This document shows, piece by piece, positions 20,453-29,052 of a stretch of 64,000 nucleotides of DNA. Numbering within the stretch: the first letter of the stretch is position 1; the number at the start of each line of letters is the position of its first letter. The notes beneath the pieces are model-generated. The model was not told where the DNA came from, did no database searches, and saw nothing but the letters and a program-made list of their open reading frames with translations. The translations under genes and the position numbers were made by a program. The stretch comes from Pachyseris speciosa (Eukaryota > Cnidaria > Anthozoa > Scleractinia > Pachyseridae), in contig JAEMWC010000452.1 in NCBI GenBank assembly GCA_016490735.1, positions 265,001 to 329,000 on the forward strand, written 5' to 3'.

Positions 20453-21717
20453 TTACTGCGCAACCAGTTCGGTCCCATTTTTCACAATGAAGAACCCCTT
20501 TTCATACAAAATTGCAGCAAGTATTCGGTAATCTTGATCGGCGGCCTCATTTAGTGTAAATTCCAGCTCCATATTCATTGGGTCGCCCGTCATGCTTTCT
20601 TTTTGCGCTCGGAGATCAAAGTAGATAACAGGATAAAGAGAAGAAAAGGAAGTTATGTTAATTTGGGTGCCCGTGTTGGGATTGTTTTTTCGATGGTTGA
20701 ATTCAATCAAATCGCTGTAAATACGTAGAAGGTCGTTTGTTTCATACCTCATGTCGGGCAATACTCGGCCCCGTATTTAAGCCTGCAACTTGCCAACTTG
20801 GCAGAATTATAATTATCAATGTTTAAAGTGTCGAAGACATATGGGTTGTAGGTTAGTGAATTCATTCTTGTTGGGCGCTGAATGAAAACAAACACGTGTT
20901 TAGGGTTTTTACCCCCGCCGAAATTCTAAACACCCCAGACGCATCCCTCATGTTACCACTTGGCGACAGCTGTTCCTGCAAATAGTGCCATCTCACAGGT
21001 TTGAAGAACTGTTCGTTCCCCCTTTTTGTCCTTCCGGTGAAAGCTGCAGCCTGGGAACCCACAGTTCCATTTTTTTGACCACAACCGGCGCGCTGTCGCG
21101 TCCTTTTGAAAAATTAATTGATTGTCGTCTTGCAGCTCAACCAAAATCTCAGGGTTTAATGAGGGGAGTAATTTGTCCCACAGCTCCTCGAAAAAGGAGA
21201 AATGTTTAAGAGGAATCACCGTTTTGGTATTTCCTGCCCCCCGCGTCTGAAAGTGCCGCGCCGAGATGCCTTTGTTGGTGGCGGTTGCGGGGTTTGTCAC
21301 GGTTGTGTTGTCGGTGTCAAGGTACCAAAACTCTCGCTTCGCAACACTTCGCGCGTAGTCGTCGGAATAGTTGAGCAAAGCCTTTATGAAAAGGACCCGA
21401 CCAATATCCGATGCTTGGTAAATTTGGGTGCCAGAAGACCGTACAATTAAATCTTTTATCAGTGAAAACGAGCCGTTGATGGGGGCTGTTTGCGTGTTAT
21501 TCCCAATGTCGGCCCCATCTGCAAGAGCTTCGAGCCGATACTCAACATTGAAATAAGCGTTGTACCAATCCAAAACAATGTTGCGGTTTAAAGCGTTGAA
21601 TGTGAGCCCAGTTTTTGTTTGTCGCTGGCCGTTTCCTGGGACATGGAGAGGGTTTTCAAGACTGATGCGCTCAACATCGCTTTTCTCAAGGAACGGTGGC
21701 GAGGGAAACAAAGCCAT
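20453..21717 (-). pseudogene. Major capsid protein (double-jelly-roll type), broken
   Basis: ATG 21717 (MALFPSPPFLEKSDVERISL) opens the N-terminal part. Readable segments follow in three frames: 21717-20953, a middle part near 21060-20770, and the C-terminal part 20761-20453. Recognisable stretches are FNALNRNIVLDWYNAYFNVEYRL-like aromatic strands, FWYLDTDNT, and a C-terminal YPVIYFDLRAQKE with LNEAADQDYRILAAILYEK. The order of beta-rich segments and position in the operon fit the Polinton/adintovirus hexon-like capsid protein. Length about 420 codons. The two or more breaks lie between about 20770 and 21070. The assignment rests on recalled family resemblance, not a search. Confidence 0.75.
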
Positions 21718-21756
21718 TATATTTTGCAAAAAAAATTAAAGGCGGTTGGCTAAAAT

Positions 21757-22016
21757 TTAGGTGAGCTGCCAAATGGCCTGTCCTCGCGGTTTTTGTCTTA
21801 AAATTTGTTGAATTTTTTTACCGCCCCTTTCCTCCACCTTGGGTGGTGGCTCCGTTTCGGCTTCCTTTTTTATTGGTGCGGCTTTTTGTGGTTTGGCAAA
21901 CAGGGCTTCGGGCGCAAACAGTGAGTCGCGAATAATTCCCGAGCCCGCGTGCCTGTGGCGGTACAGCCCAACCGAGGATCAAAAAATTCCATCCACTCAC
22001 TTGGATTGAAATGCAT
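21757..22016 (-). pseudogene. Small unknown virion-operon protein, frameshifted
   Basis: ATATATG places an ATG at 22016, followed by HFNPSEWMEFFDPRLG. The frame shifts near 21975 and continues through SLFAPEALFAKPQKAAP to a basic C-terminus ending QAIWQLT before a TAA at 21757-21759. About 85 residues. No family recognised. It lies between penton-like and major capsid genes on the same strand, so a structural or assembly role is likely. Confidence 0.45.
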
Positions 22017-22024
22017 ATATGTAT

Positions 22025-22800
22025 TCATGAATTTTGCTCTTCGCGAATAATAAGGTTGAGAGCCACATCCGCCCCGTTTAAATCCAAAATGTTATTTCGC
22101 CCGTTAGTGATTCGTATACGGATTGAGTTGACCGCCGATTTATAAATGGGGTGAAATTCAAGGCGAAAAGGCTCTTCACTGAATGGAAAACTTACTGTTT
22201 TATTTACAGTGGACACCGAATACAAAACATCTGATGCCACGTCCTGAACTCTCCTCGTGATTAAATGGCAATGGATAAAAACCCAATCCACCCCCGAGTG
22301 ATGTTTGGTATTTTGTCTCCCACAAAACTCAAAGCGTTGCGTAAAATCTCTTTGTCGAAACCAAGCAAAGTCGCAAACTCACCAACAGACAAGTCAATTT
22401 CCCAATCGGCCTTTGCGATGGTAACCACCACGCGGTAAATCGTTAAATCAAAATAAAGGTTGAAAATGTACTGTTTTTCTGCGGCGTCTTTGTCCACGTA
22501 CCCAATATGTTCTTGAATGTAGCTGGATAAATTTGTGTAGTTGTACATCCCGTCAGGTATAGTTAAAGTTTTCCTAGTAGAATCGCCCCTTTTACGCCAT
22601 TTAAGTTGGTTGTTGTTGTACTCTGCGTTGACGTTATGCCAGGAATAGGTCATTGTCACCAACTTGTTAAGCGCGGCTTCGTACTTTTTACCGCCGTTAA
22701 GAAAGATTGGCGGGTTAAAACTGATTTCAAAATCGTGTGTTTTTTGTGATGGGTCCGCCAGCGCGCAAGACTTGAGTCCAACAGCAAATGAAAACTCATT
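22025..22800 (-). pseudogene. Minor capsid (penton-like) protein, frameshifted
   Basis: The readable frame runs from just after a TAG at 22801 through FEISFNPPIFLNGGKKYEAA, YSWHNVNAEYNNNQLKW and a beta-rich body to 22261. A shift at a G5 run near 22290 leads to WVFIHCHLITRRVQDV and the end at 22025. The pattern of N-terminal NPPI-x-L strand, YNNN turn and late IHCxLI strand fits the single-jelly-roll penton/minor capsid protein next to the major capsid gene in Polintons. No in-frame ATG precedes the conserved N-terminus: the frame is open only from a TAG that it shares with the upstream gene. Confidence 0.65.
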
Positions 22801-23728
22801 CTATGTAATCGCGAAAAATTTGTTTTCCCAGTGCCGGGTTAACACGCGTTTTTTAACAGGCTTATCAACCAAAGCTTTTATGTCATTGCGTAGTTTGGTC
22901 GAGGTGTTTCCCCCACGTAAAGATCCAACTGCCACATGCAGAGAGTTTATCATTTCCTCGTCTTGTAACGACAAACCGCTTCCTTCCATCCACTCCGCAT
23001 CGTTGTCGTCCTCATCATCCATTTCAATTGCGGGTCTCCGACTCACAACAGCTTCTTCAAAAGATGTCTTTTTTTTTCTTGCGGGGAGAAATAGAGGCCT
23101 TTTTCAAACGCCGTTTTCCCTGCTGAAGAGCGCTGGCTGAAATCTGTTTTTCGCGCTGTGAAGGTGGTGGTGGAAGCGACATACCTTCCCGCGCGGCGAG
23201 AATGGCGTCCCTCCGCCCCATTAGCTGTTCAACGGTCCAGCCTTTGTATCTTCCACTTTTCACCTTTTCCTGGTTTTTTTGTGTCATACTAGTAATCATA
23301 GCACCAAGCGACCGCAAATCGTCGCTCTCGTTGTAGCTTTCAAGAAATTTTGTTGGCGCTGCGGGTTCCCACTGAGCCCTTTTTGGTGGTTCTTCAACAA
23401 TGGGCGGTGGCGGCAAAGGAAACGCCTCCTCCTCGTCTTCAACGGGAGATGGGGGTGGTGTGGGGGCCTCTGGTTGATTCCCCTCCTGTCAGTCAAAGGG
23501 GTTAATTCGGTCCAGCTCGTCCATTTCATAGTCGGGCCCCTCTGCGGGTTCGTCTTCAACTTGAGGTTGCGGCAGTCGTTGGGTGATTGGTTTAAAAAGG
23601 CGCTCCGTTTCAAGGGCGCCCACCGCCTTTCTAAGTTTGTCTTTTTTAAAATTTTGTCTGATTGTTTCCTCCCGCTGCTCCAGTGAAGCCTCGTCCCGGG
23701 CCCTCTGCTGCCTTTTCTTCAGAGACAT
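22801..23728 (-). pseudogene. Proline-rich charged virion-operon protein, one stop and one frameshift
   Basis: Starts at ATG 23728 (MSLKKRQQRARDEASLEQRE), nine bases from the divergent ATPase ATG. A helical charged N-terminus ends at an in-frame TGA (23489-23491). The same frame continues with a proline-rich acidic segment (APTPPPSPVEDEEEAFPLPP), then LRSLGAMITSMTQKNQEKV and a basic tail, shifting in an A-run near 23065. Readable sequence continues (IEMDDEDDNDAEWMEGSG) to a TAG at 22801-22803. About 300 residues. No known family was recognised. It is the first gene of the capsid operon. Immediately after the TAG the penton-like protein continues in the same frame. Confidence 0.5.
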
Positions 23729-23733
23729 ATATA
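23727..23733. promoter_or_regulatory. Shared TATATA between divergent viral start codons
   Basis: ATATATA lies in the 9-bp gap and overlaps the ATG of the - strand gene (23728), just before the + strand ATPase ATG (23738). TATATA-type motifs recur directly at other starts of the block: 14526, 15176, 16545, 16905, 20436, 22016, 24370, 26885 and 27849. This suggests a common, symmetric promoter element. Confidence 0.5.
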
Positions 23734-23737
23734 CGAC

Positions 23738-24376
23738 ATGAAAATTCCGAACTACGAGACTCCAACCATGGAGACGGGATGGATGCAAGGCCACCCGTCC
23801 ATGCCTGAGGACATTTTTCGCATGTTGATTTGTGGGCCAAGTGGGTCCGGCAAAACAAACATTTTGCTGCACATGCTTTACCGGCTATTGGAGTACGATA
23901 AGGTGCTTCTCTTTTCGAAAAACCTTCATCAAAACAAGTACCAGGCGCTTCTCAACGACTTTGCGAAAAGAATTAACCCCAAGGTTGGCTACGAAGTTAT
24001 CGAAGCTTTTGGTGGGGATGATATTGTTCCTGTTGGTGAACTGGACCCTAGTAACCAAAAAATTGTTGTGTTCGACGATTTGGTGTGCGAAAAAAACCAG
24101 GATACCATTGTGGAATACTTCATCGGCGGCCGGCACTACAACTGCGCTGTAATTTATTTGTCACAAGGCTTTTACAAAACCCCCAAACCCATTCGCGACA
24201 ACTGCAGTCACTTCTGCATTTTTGCTTTTCCTGACAGGGAGAACCGACGAATAGCCAACGATTTGGGGGTACGTCCCCCGGAACTTTTAAGCCGCGCAAC
24301 CGAAGGAAAATATTCTTTCTTGTACTTGGACAAACCAAGGAAAATGCTTAAGAAAAATTTTGATGAAAATATATAA
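23738..24376 (+). CDS. DNA-packaging ATPase (FtsK/HerA, A32-like)
   Basis: An intact 212-codon frame. Walker A GPSGSGKT is at residues 33-40, Walker B IVVFDD at 109-114, and a polar sensor segment YLSQGFYK follows at 139-146. Polinton and NCLDV-type ATPases of this size pump the genome into the capsid. It starts divergently from the capsid operon and its stop overlaps a TATATAA preceding the fibre gene by a few bases. No disruption or active-site change is seen, which is unusual among the conserved genes here. Confidence 0.93.
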   Translation: MKIPNYETPTMETGWMQGHPSMPEDIFRMLICGPSGSGKTNILLHMLYRLLEYDKVLLFSKNLHQNKYQALLNDFAKRINPKVGYEVIEAFGGDDIVPVGELDPSNQKIVVFDDLVCEKNQDTIVEYFIGGRHYNCAVIYLSQGFYKTPKPIRDNCSHFCIFAFPDRENRRIANDLGVRPPELLSRATEGKYSFLYLDKPRKMLKKNFDENI

Positions 24377-24381
24377 CAACA

Positions 24382-26872
24382 ATGGGAATGTTTAATGAAC
24401 CTCCGGGATCCATTTTCCGCCGCGCTGGGGAAGGTGTTCCTGGGCCGCGCGGTCCACCTGGTCTGAGGGGGCAACATGGGGACAAGGGCGATGCTGGGCC
24501 TGCCGGGCCTGCCGGTCCTACAGGATCAACGGGACCTGCGGGACCTACAGGACCTTCAGGGCCTGCGGGACCTACGGGCCCAAGGGGTTTGCGTGGGCAG
24601 CAGGGTCCTGCCGGACCGCAGGGAACTCAAGGGGTGCAGGGACATGCCGGACCGCAAAGGGCGCAAGGTCCCCAAGGACCACATGGGCCAAGAGGGGCGC
24701 AAGGGTTGCAAGGTCCACCCGGGCGGGCGGCGGTGGCGACTTTAAAAAGGACGGCAGCGTCGCGATGACACGAAACCTTGACATGGGGCGAAACCTTGTT
24801 ACCAACATGGTTTACCCCAAAGACATCCTTGACGCCACAAACAAAAGCTACGTCGACTCTCAAATTGCGAGTTGTTTAAAACGGGACGGAACCGACCCGG
24901 CGGAGGGGGATTTGAATATGGCTGGGTACGCCAGTGAAGATTTGAAAGACGCTGATAACAGCACGCCCGCTGAGAACGCTGTTAACAAAAAATATGTAGA
25001 CCAAGGTTTGCAAACCAAACTCGACGCGACCCGCAAAAAGAATTGAATATGAATAACAATGCAATTATTAATCTGGCCCCACCTGCCAACGCAGACGACG
25101 CGGCGACAAAAAGGTATGCCGACGACTATTTTTTACGAAGAGATGGTTCGACTGCAATGTATGGCGCTCTGTCGATGACCAACCACAAAATAGAAAATGT
25201 TGGGGCGCCGGCGGTCGACAAAGATGTTGCGAACAAAATGTATGTTGACCAAGCTCCTTTTCTCAAACTTGCTGGTGGTCAAATGGTGGGGGACATTGAC
25301 ATGCACAACAACACACTCGCAAACTTGAAGGACCCTGTGGCGGCAAGCAGTGGGGCAACCAAGAGATATGTCGATTCAACCCACGTGGACGCCTCTGGCA
25401 CGGGCCAGCAAGAAAACCCCTTCAAATATTTCATGGAAGACGTTGACGAATCTTCTGCTGAAAATAACATCACAGTACACAGTATCACGAACTTCACAGC
25501 CTCTCCCCACCAAATAAACCAATCGGCGTACAATTTCACCCTCGTCGATGACAAAGATGGGACTGAACAATACCGCAGCACAATTGGCTTCAACCTTTTC
25601 AGACTCCCAATTGGTTTTTATACCCTTGTTGTGGAGTTTTTCCCCCCGGAAATGCGAAATGTAAGCGTGCATGCAACTGCCGACACGCTGTCATTTGGTG
25701 CGCAAACCTCGAAAACATTCCAAGCAACGACAACCATCGCAGCATATATCAAAACGGTGCTGCACTTCCAAAAACGACAGGCGGGCCAACGAGAATATCT
25801 TTACCTCGATCTGCACGGGAAAACCGCGTTTCCCAACCCCACTGGACATATGGTTGTTTACGGTGTGAATGGAACGGTGTCAAAAGTGCCCTCCACCGTG
25901 TTTGAACAAATTTTCTTTGTGAAGGATGGAAAAATAAAAATGCAAACCGACTTAGATTTGGGTGGTCACAAAGTTCAAAATGGAAGTCAGCAACTTTTTG
26001 AAGGGGTTGTGGGTGGTTTGCAAATGAACTCTGCGGTGGATTTTCAAAATTTTCTTCTTTACAACATGAAACTTGGAGGGGGGTTGGATTTTAACGGAAA
26101 GTTTTTTAAAGACGGAAATGTAACTATTTTCCGCCCTGTAAACAACCAATTATTTATGGGGATGCCACTGAACATGGGCGGTCAAACGATTCTTAATCCA
26201 AAACTAGGCAGTAATTTGAACATGAACGGTCATAGTTAAACAGATGATAATTTGGTTTTGTTAAACAGTTCAAATAATCAAATTGTAATGCATACAGATT
26301 TAAACACAAATAATTACAGTGTGGTTGGAAGGAGTGGGGGCGGGTTCGAGGTTGATTACAGAGGCAACACAAAAATGCATGGTCTTTTGGATTTAAATGG
26401 TCATGGAATTGATTCTTTTATGGATTTTCACGGAGGTAATGTGAGGTTGAAAAATAATTTGAATGTGAATGGGTATAATCTTGAAGGTTATTATCCTTTG
26501 CTTGATTATTCAGTCACATACAACTCTCAAAATAACAGATATCGTTTTGTCAGCTTACCAATTATTGGAAATGGTCATTTGTCCTCCCCCATATTTGTTT
26601 TCGGTTTTAAACCCAAAAACTTAAAAAAAATGGTTTCTATTGGTTACCATTCTTTCACCGGCTCGATGCCCCAAAATATTTATGTGAGAATAAACATCGC
26701 CAGGGATCTTTTCAGTTCGGGTTTTACAAGAAGTGCTCAGTTTTCAAAGGGTTCATCAGGAGAAATTAAATCAGCAAATGTTGGTATACCTTCTGATATT
26801 AAGATCATAACTTTTCAAGCGGCGTTTTACCAAAACGCAAAAATAAATTTACAAGTGGAATTTGAAGGGTGA
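24382..26872 (+). pseudogene. Fibre-like protein: collagen stalk plus tail-fibre-type repeats, broken
   Basis: ATG 24382 ([18 protein letters not shown]) opens about 80 residues of Gly-X-Y collagen triplets (24430-24730). A frame change near 24750 leads to repeats with a turn of the type LNMxGxxI and, in the first five, a trailing TK/NK-x-YVD box (DATNKSYVDS, NAVNKKYVDQ, DAATKRYADD, DVANKMYVDQ, GATKRYVDST). A second change follows in the A-rich run near 25037. About six more degenerate turns (LDLGGHKVQN, LNMGGQTI, LDLNGHGI, LNVNGYNL) surround a central beta domain and a C-terminal beta domain. An in-frame TAA lies at 26237-26239. The intact length would be about 830 residues. A trimeric attachment fibre is inferred. 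It follows the ATPase by five bases. Confidence 0.75.
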
Positions 26873-26889
26873 ATTTTATTATAATATAT

Positions 26890-27408
26890 ATGCGCCTTCG
26901 AAAAAAACAAATCGCGTCGCCAATCAACATTTTTGACTTCAACCACATCGAGCCCACTCTTGACAAAGATGTGGTTGAAATGCTAAAACGTCTTTACGTT
27001 TTTTATCACAAAAAACATTGGGGTTACAAAAAACTCGCCCGCACGTTTCACCACAAAAACCTATTTTGCAATGTAGTTGCTGGTAAAGCTGTTCTGGCTG
27101 GCGCTGTTGCTGGTGGAGCCACTCTTCAACCCGCTGTCATTGCCAGTCTGACTGCTTTCGGTGTTGTTGTCAAAATCATCGGAGCTGCAAAAAAACAGTA
27201 CGACAAAAAGGTGGAAAAGACCAACTTTGCCCGGGTTGGGTATAAAAAAATATTAGATGAAATCCGGTTTTATCTTCGGGGCGAACCTTTTAATTCGGCC
27301 GAGTTCCTTGATAAACTTAAAATGATTGACAACTTCATTTCTGACCATTGTATGGAAATCCCCGAGAAGCTTCAAAGAAAATATGCCAAACGTTTTATTG
27401 CCGAATAA
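26890..27408 (+). CDS. Membrane-associated viral protein, one hydrophobic hairpin
   Basis: TATATATG gives the ATG at 26890. The 172-codon product has a basic N-terminal half (YHKKHWGYKKLARTFHHK). Around residues 58-95 is a long Ala/Gly/Val-rich hydrophobic stretch (AVLAGAVAGGATLQPAV and VIASLTAFGVVVKIIGA), probably two short membrane helices. A charged helical C-terminus follows (EIRFYLRGEPFNSAEFLDKL). The layout recalls SLATT-type two-helix membrane proteins seen in Polintons. The frame is intact. It is codirectional with the fibre gene, and its 3' end faces the zinc-ribbon gene 10 bp away. Confidence 0.6.
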   Translation: MRLRKKQIASPINIFDFNHIEPTLDKDVVEMLKRLYVFYHKKHWGYKKLARTFHHKNLFCNVVAGKAVLAGAVAGGATLQPAVIASLTAFGVVVKIIGAAKKQYDKKVEKTNFARVGYKKILDEIRFYLRGEPFNSAEFLDKLKMIDNFISDHCMEIPEKLQRKYAKRFIAE

Positions 27409-27418
27409 CAATCTCCCA

Positions 27419-27835
27419 CTATTCATCAAACCTTTCTTTTGCCCGGCGCCGTGTCTTGGGGTGAATTTTTGTTACTTCGGGGTGAAGCTTTGCAAGAATT
27501 TTTTCTCTTTGTGGCCAAACCTCGTTTGAAACTTCAAAAAAATAGTTAAAGAGAAAACACACATAGTTTACGGATTTGGGGTAAATATATTTTCTAAAGT
27601 CGTGAATCACATGCGCCAAAAACTTCCACTTTTGCGGATCGTTAACATCAACAGTTAGTTCATATTTATAAAGAACTTTGTGCAGGTTAATGTATGAAAC
27701 CGGGTGGACTGCCCAACCTACCTCTTGCCGGGTTTGAACTGAAATGCCAAGTTCTTCAACACGTTTACACACTTTGCAAAAGTATTCCCATTTTTTTTGG
27801 TCTGCTTCCATTTTTGCGCCACAACACTTTGCCAT
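27419..27835 (-). CDS. Unknown viral protein with N-terminal zinc-ribbon-like cysteines
   Basis: An intact 138-codon frame from ATG 27835. Two Cys pairs (CC at residues 4-5 and CKVC around 20-23) could bind zinc. The rest is helical with Trp and Tyr clusters (VNYVCFLFNYFFEVSNEVW) and a basic C-terminus (KTRRRAKERFDE). It is divergent from the integrase gene, with 25 bp between start codons holding TATATA. No family recognised. Confidence 0.5.
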   Translation of the reverse strand: MAKCCGAKMEADQKKWEYFCKVCKRVEELGISVQTRQEVGWAVHPVSYINLHKVLYKYELTVDVNDPQKWKFLAHVIHDFRKYIYPKSVNYVCFLFNYFFEVSNEVWPQREKILAKLHPEVTKIHPKTRRRAKERFDE

Positions 27836-27848
27836 CTTTTTGTGGTTT

Positions 27849-27854
27849 TATATA
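27849..27854. promoter_or_regulatory. TATATA between zinc-ribbon gene and integrase starts
   Basis: TATATA lies 14 bp before the ATG at 27835 on the - strand and 7 bp before the integrase ATG at 27861 on the + strand. It is the second divergent pair sharing this motif in the block. Confidence 0.45.
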
Positions 27855-27860
27855 TGCAAA

Positions 27861-28847
27861 ATGAATCAACGCCTTTCAAAAATTTACTACAGTCCGCAAG
27901 GTTATTGGAAAGGCCCAAGCTGCAAAGGTTACGGAAGCCTCCGCCAAACAATGGCTGCAAAGGCAGGCGCTTTGGCAGGTTTTTCTTCCTGCTCCGCGCC
28001 ACATTCCCCGGCCGAAGTTTGACATTCCAACCCCCAATGCGGCGTATCAAGCCGATCTGCTTTTTATGCCCCACGACAGAGTGGGACGTAAAACTTTCAA
28101 ATACGCGTTGACTGTTGTTGATGTGGCCAGCCGGTTCAAAGCAGCCGAGCCTCTGGCCACAAAAAATTCTGACGAAGTGGCGCAAGCCTTCCAAAAGATT
28201 TACAAACGTGGGCCGCTTCGATGGCCAAAACTGCTTCAGGTGGACCCGGGGCGGGAGTTCATGGGCGCGGTTTCCGGAGAAATGGAGAAACATGGAACGA
28301 CCATTCGCCGCGGACATGTCGAAGTGCATCGCGACTAGGCGATTGTGGAACGTTTTAACCGAACTTTGGCTGAGCGTCTGTTCCGGCAGCAATACGCGGT
28401 TGAAATGAGGTTGATAGAATGAGCTCGGGCGGTTGAGTGGGTGGCGCGGCTTCCCAGGGTTGTTGCTGCAATAAATAACCAAACCACTCGGTTAACTGGT
28501 TTGAAACCCATAGTTGCCATCCAGAAACAATCTGTTTCTGCTCGCCCTGCAACCTTTTATTCCAGGCCTGTTGGAAGGAACGAAAAAATTCTCCCTGCAA
28601 GAACAGAAGTGCGCTATCTGTACCAACCCGGCGAGTTGGAAGGAGGCACGCCGAGCAACAGACCCAATCTGGTCGCTGAAAGTTTTCCGAGGTTGCGCGG
28701 GTTATGATTAAACCTGGCCAACCGGTGATGTATTGGCTTGCCGACCCTGAAATGGGTGGCGGACCAAAACGGAGCTTTGTGCGGGAAGAGTTCACTTGAT
28801 GGTTGTTCCACCAAACACCGAGCTTCCTCCTGCTAAGCCTGCTTAAC
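27861..28847 (+). pseudogene. Retroviral-type integrase, broken
   Basis: ATG 27861 (MNQRLSKIYYSPQGYWKG), frame change near 27910, then the rve core. First catalytic Asp in AAYQADLLFMPHD, second in LQVDPGREFMGAV, Glu in AIVERFNRTLAERL (DDE transposase/integrase fold). A TAG at 28336-28338 sits where relatives have Gln (HRD-stop-AIVERF; CAG to TAG is a single transition). A TGA follows near 28420, and the frame changes again near 28650 before VMYWLADPEMGG and a proline-rich end at 28847. It catalyses insertion of the linear viral genome into host DNA. All three catalytic acids remain readable. Its 3' end overlaps the small gene on the other strand. Confidence 0.88.
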
Positions 28848-29045
28848 ATTATTTTTTACCCAGCTTTTTCTCAGGTAATAGCTGGTGGGGACAATTTCGT
28901 GATATGTTTTATAGTAGCTTTCCACCGGCAAATTAAATTTGTTGTTTTTTCCGGTTTGTAAACATGGCAAACAAGCGCCGTTAAATTCTGGGCACTTTGT
29001 ACTCACAACAATTTTTACAACAATTACTTTGCACACTGGAATCAT
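28833..29045 (-). CDS. Small unknown viral protein downstream of polymerase
   Basis: An intact 70-codon frame from ATG 29045 (MIPVCKVIVVKIVVSTKCPE). It has a hydrophobic start then CPEFNGACLPC, a possible metal site, and an aromatic C-terminal half (YYKTYHEIVPTSYYLRKSW). It begins 8 bp after the polymerase stop on the same strand and overlaps the integrase 3' end by 15 bp. That tight packing supports it being real. Confidence 0.4.
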   Translation of the reverse strand: MIPVCKVIVVKIVVSTKCPEFNGACLPCLQTGKNNKFNLPVESYYKTYHEIVPTSYYLRKSWVKNNVKQA

Positions 29046-29052
29046 CTTTCTA

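Noticed and set aside
24382..24768. Host collagen gene
   Set aside because: The collagen triplets are in an intronless frame five bases after the viral ATPase and lead into fibre repeats; no collagen C-propeptide is present.
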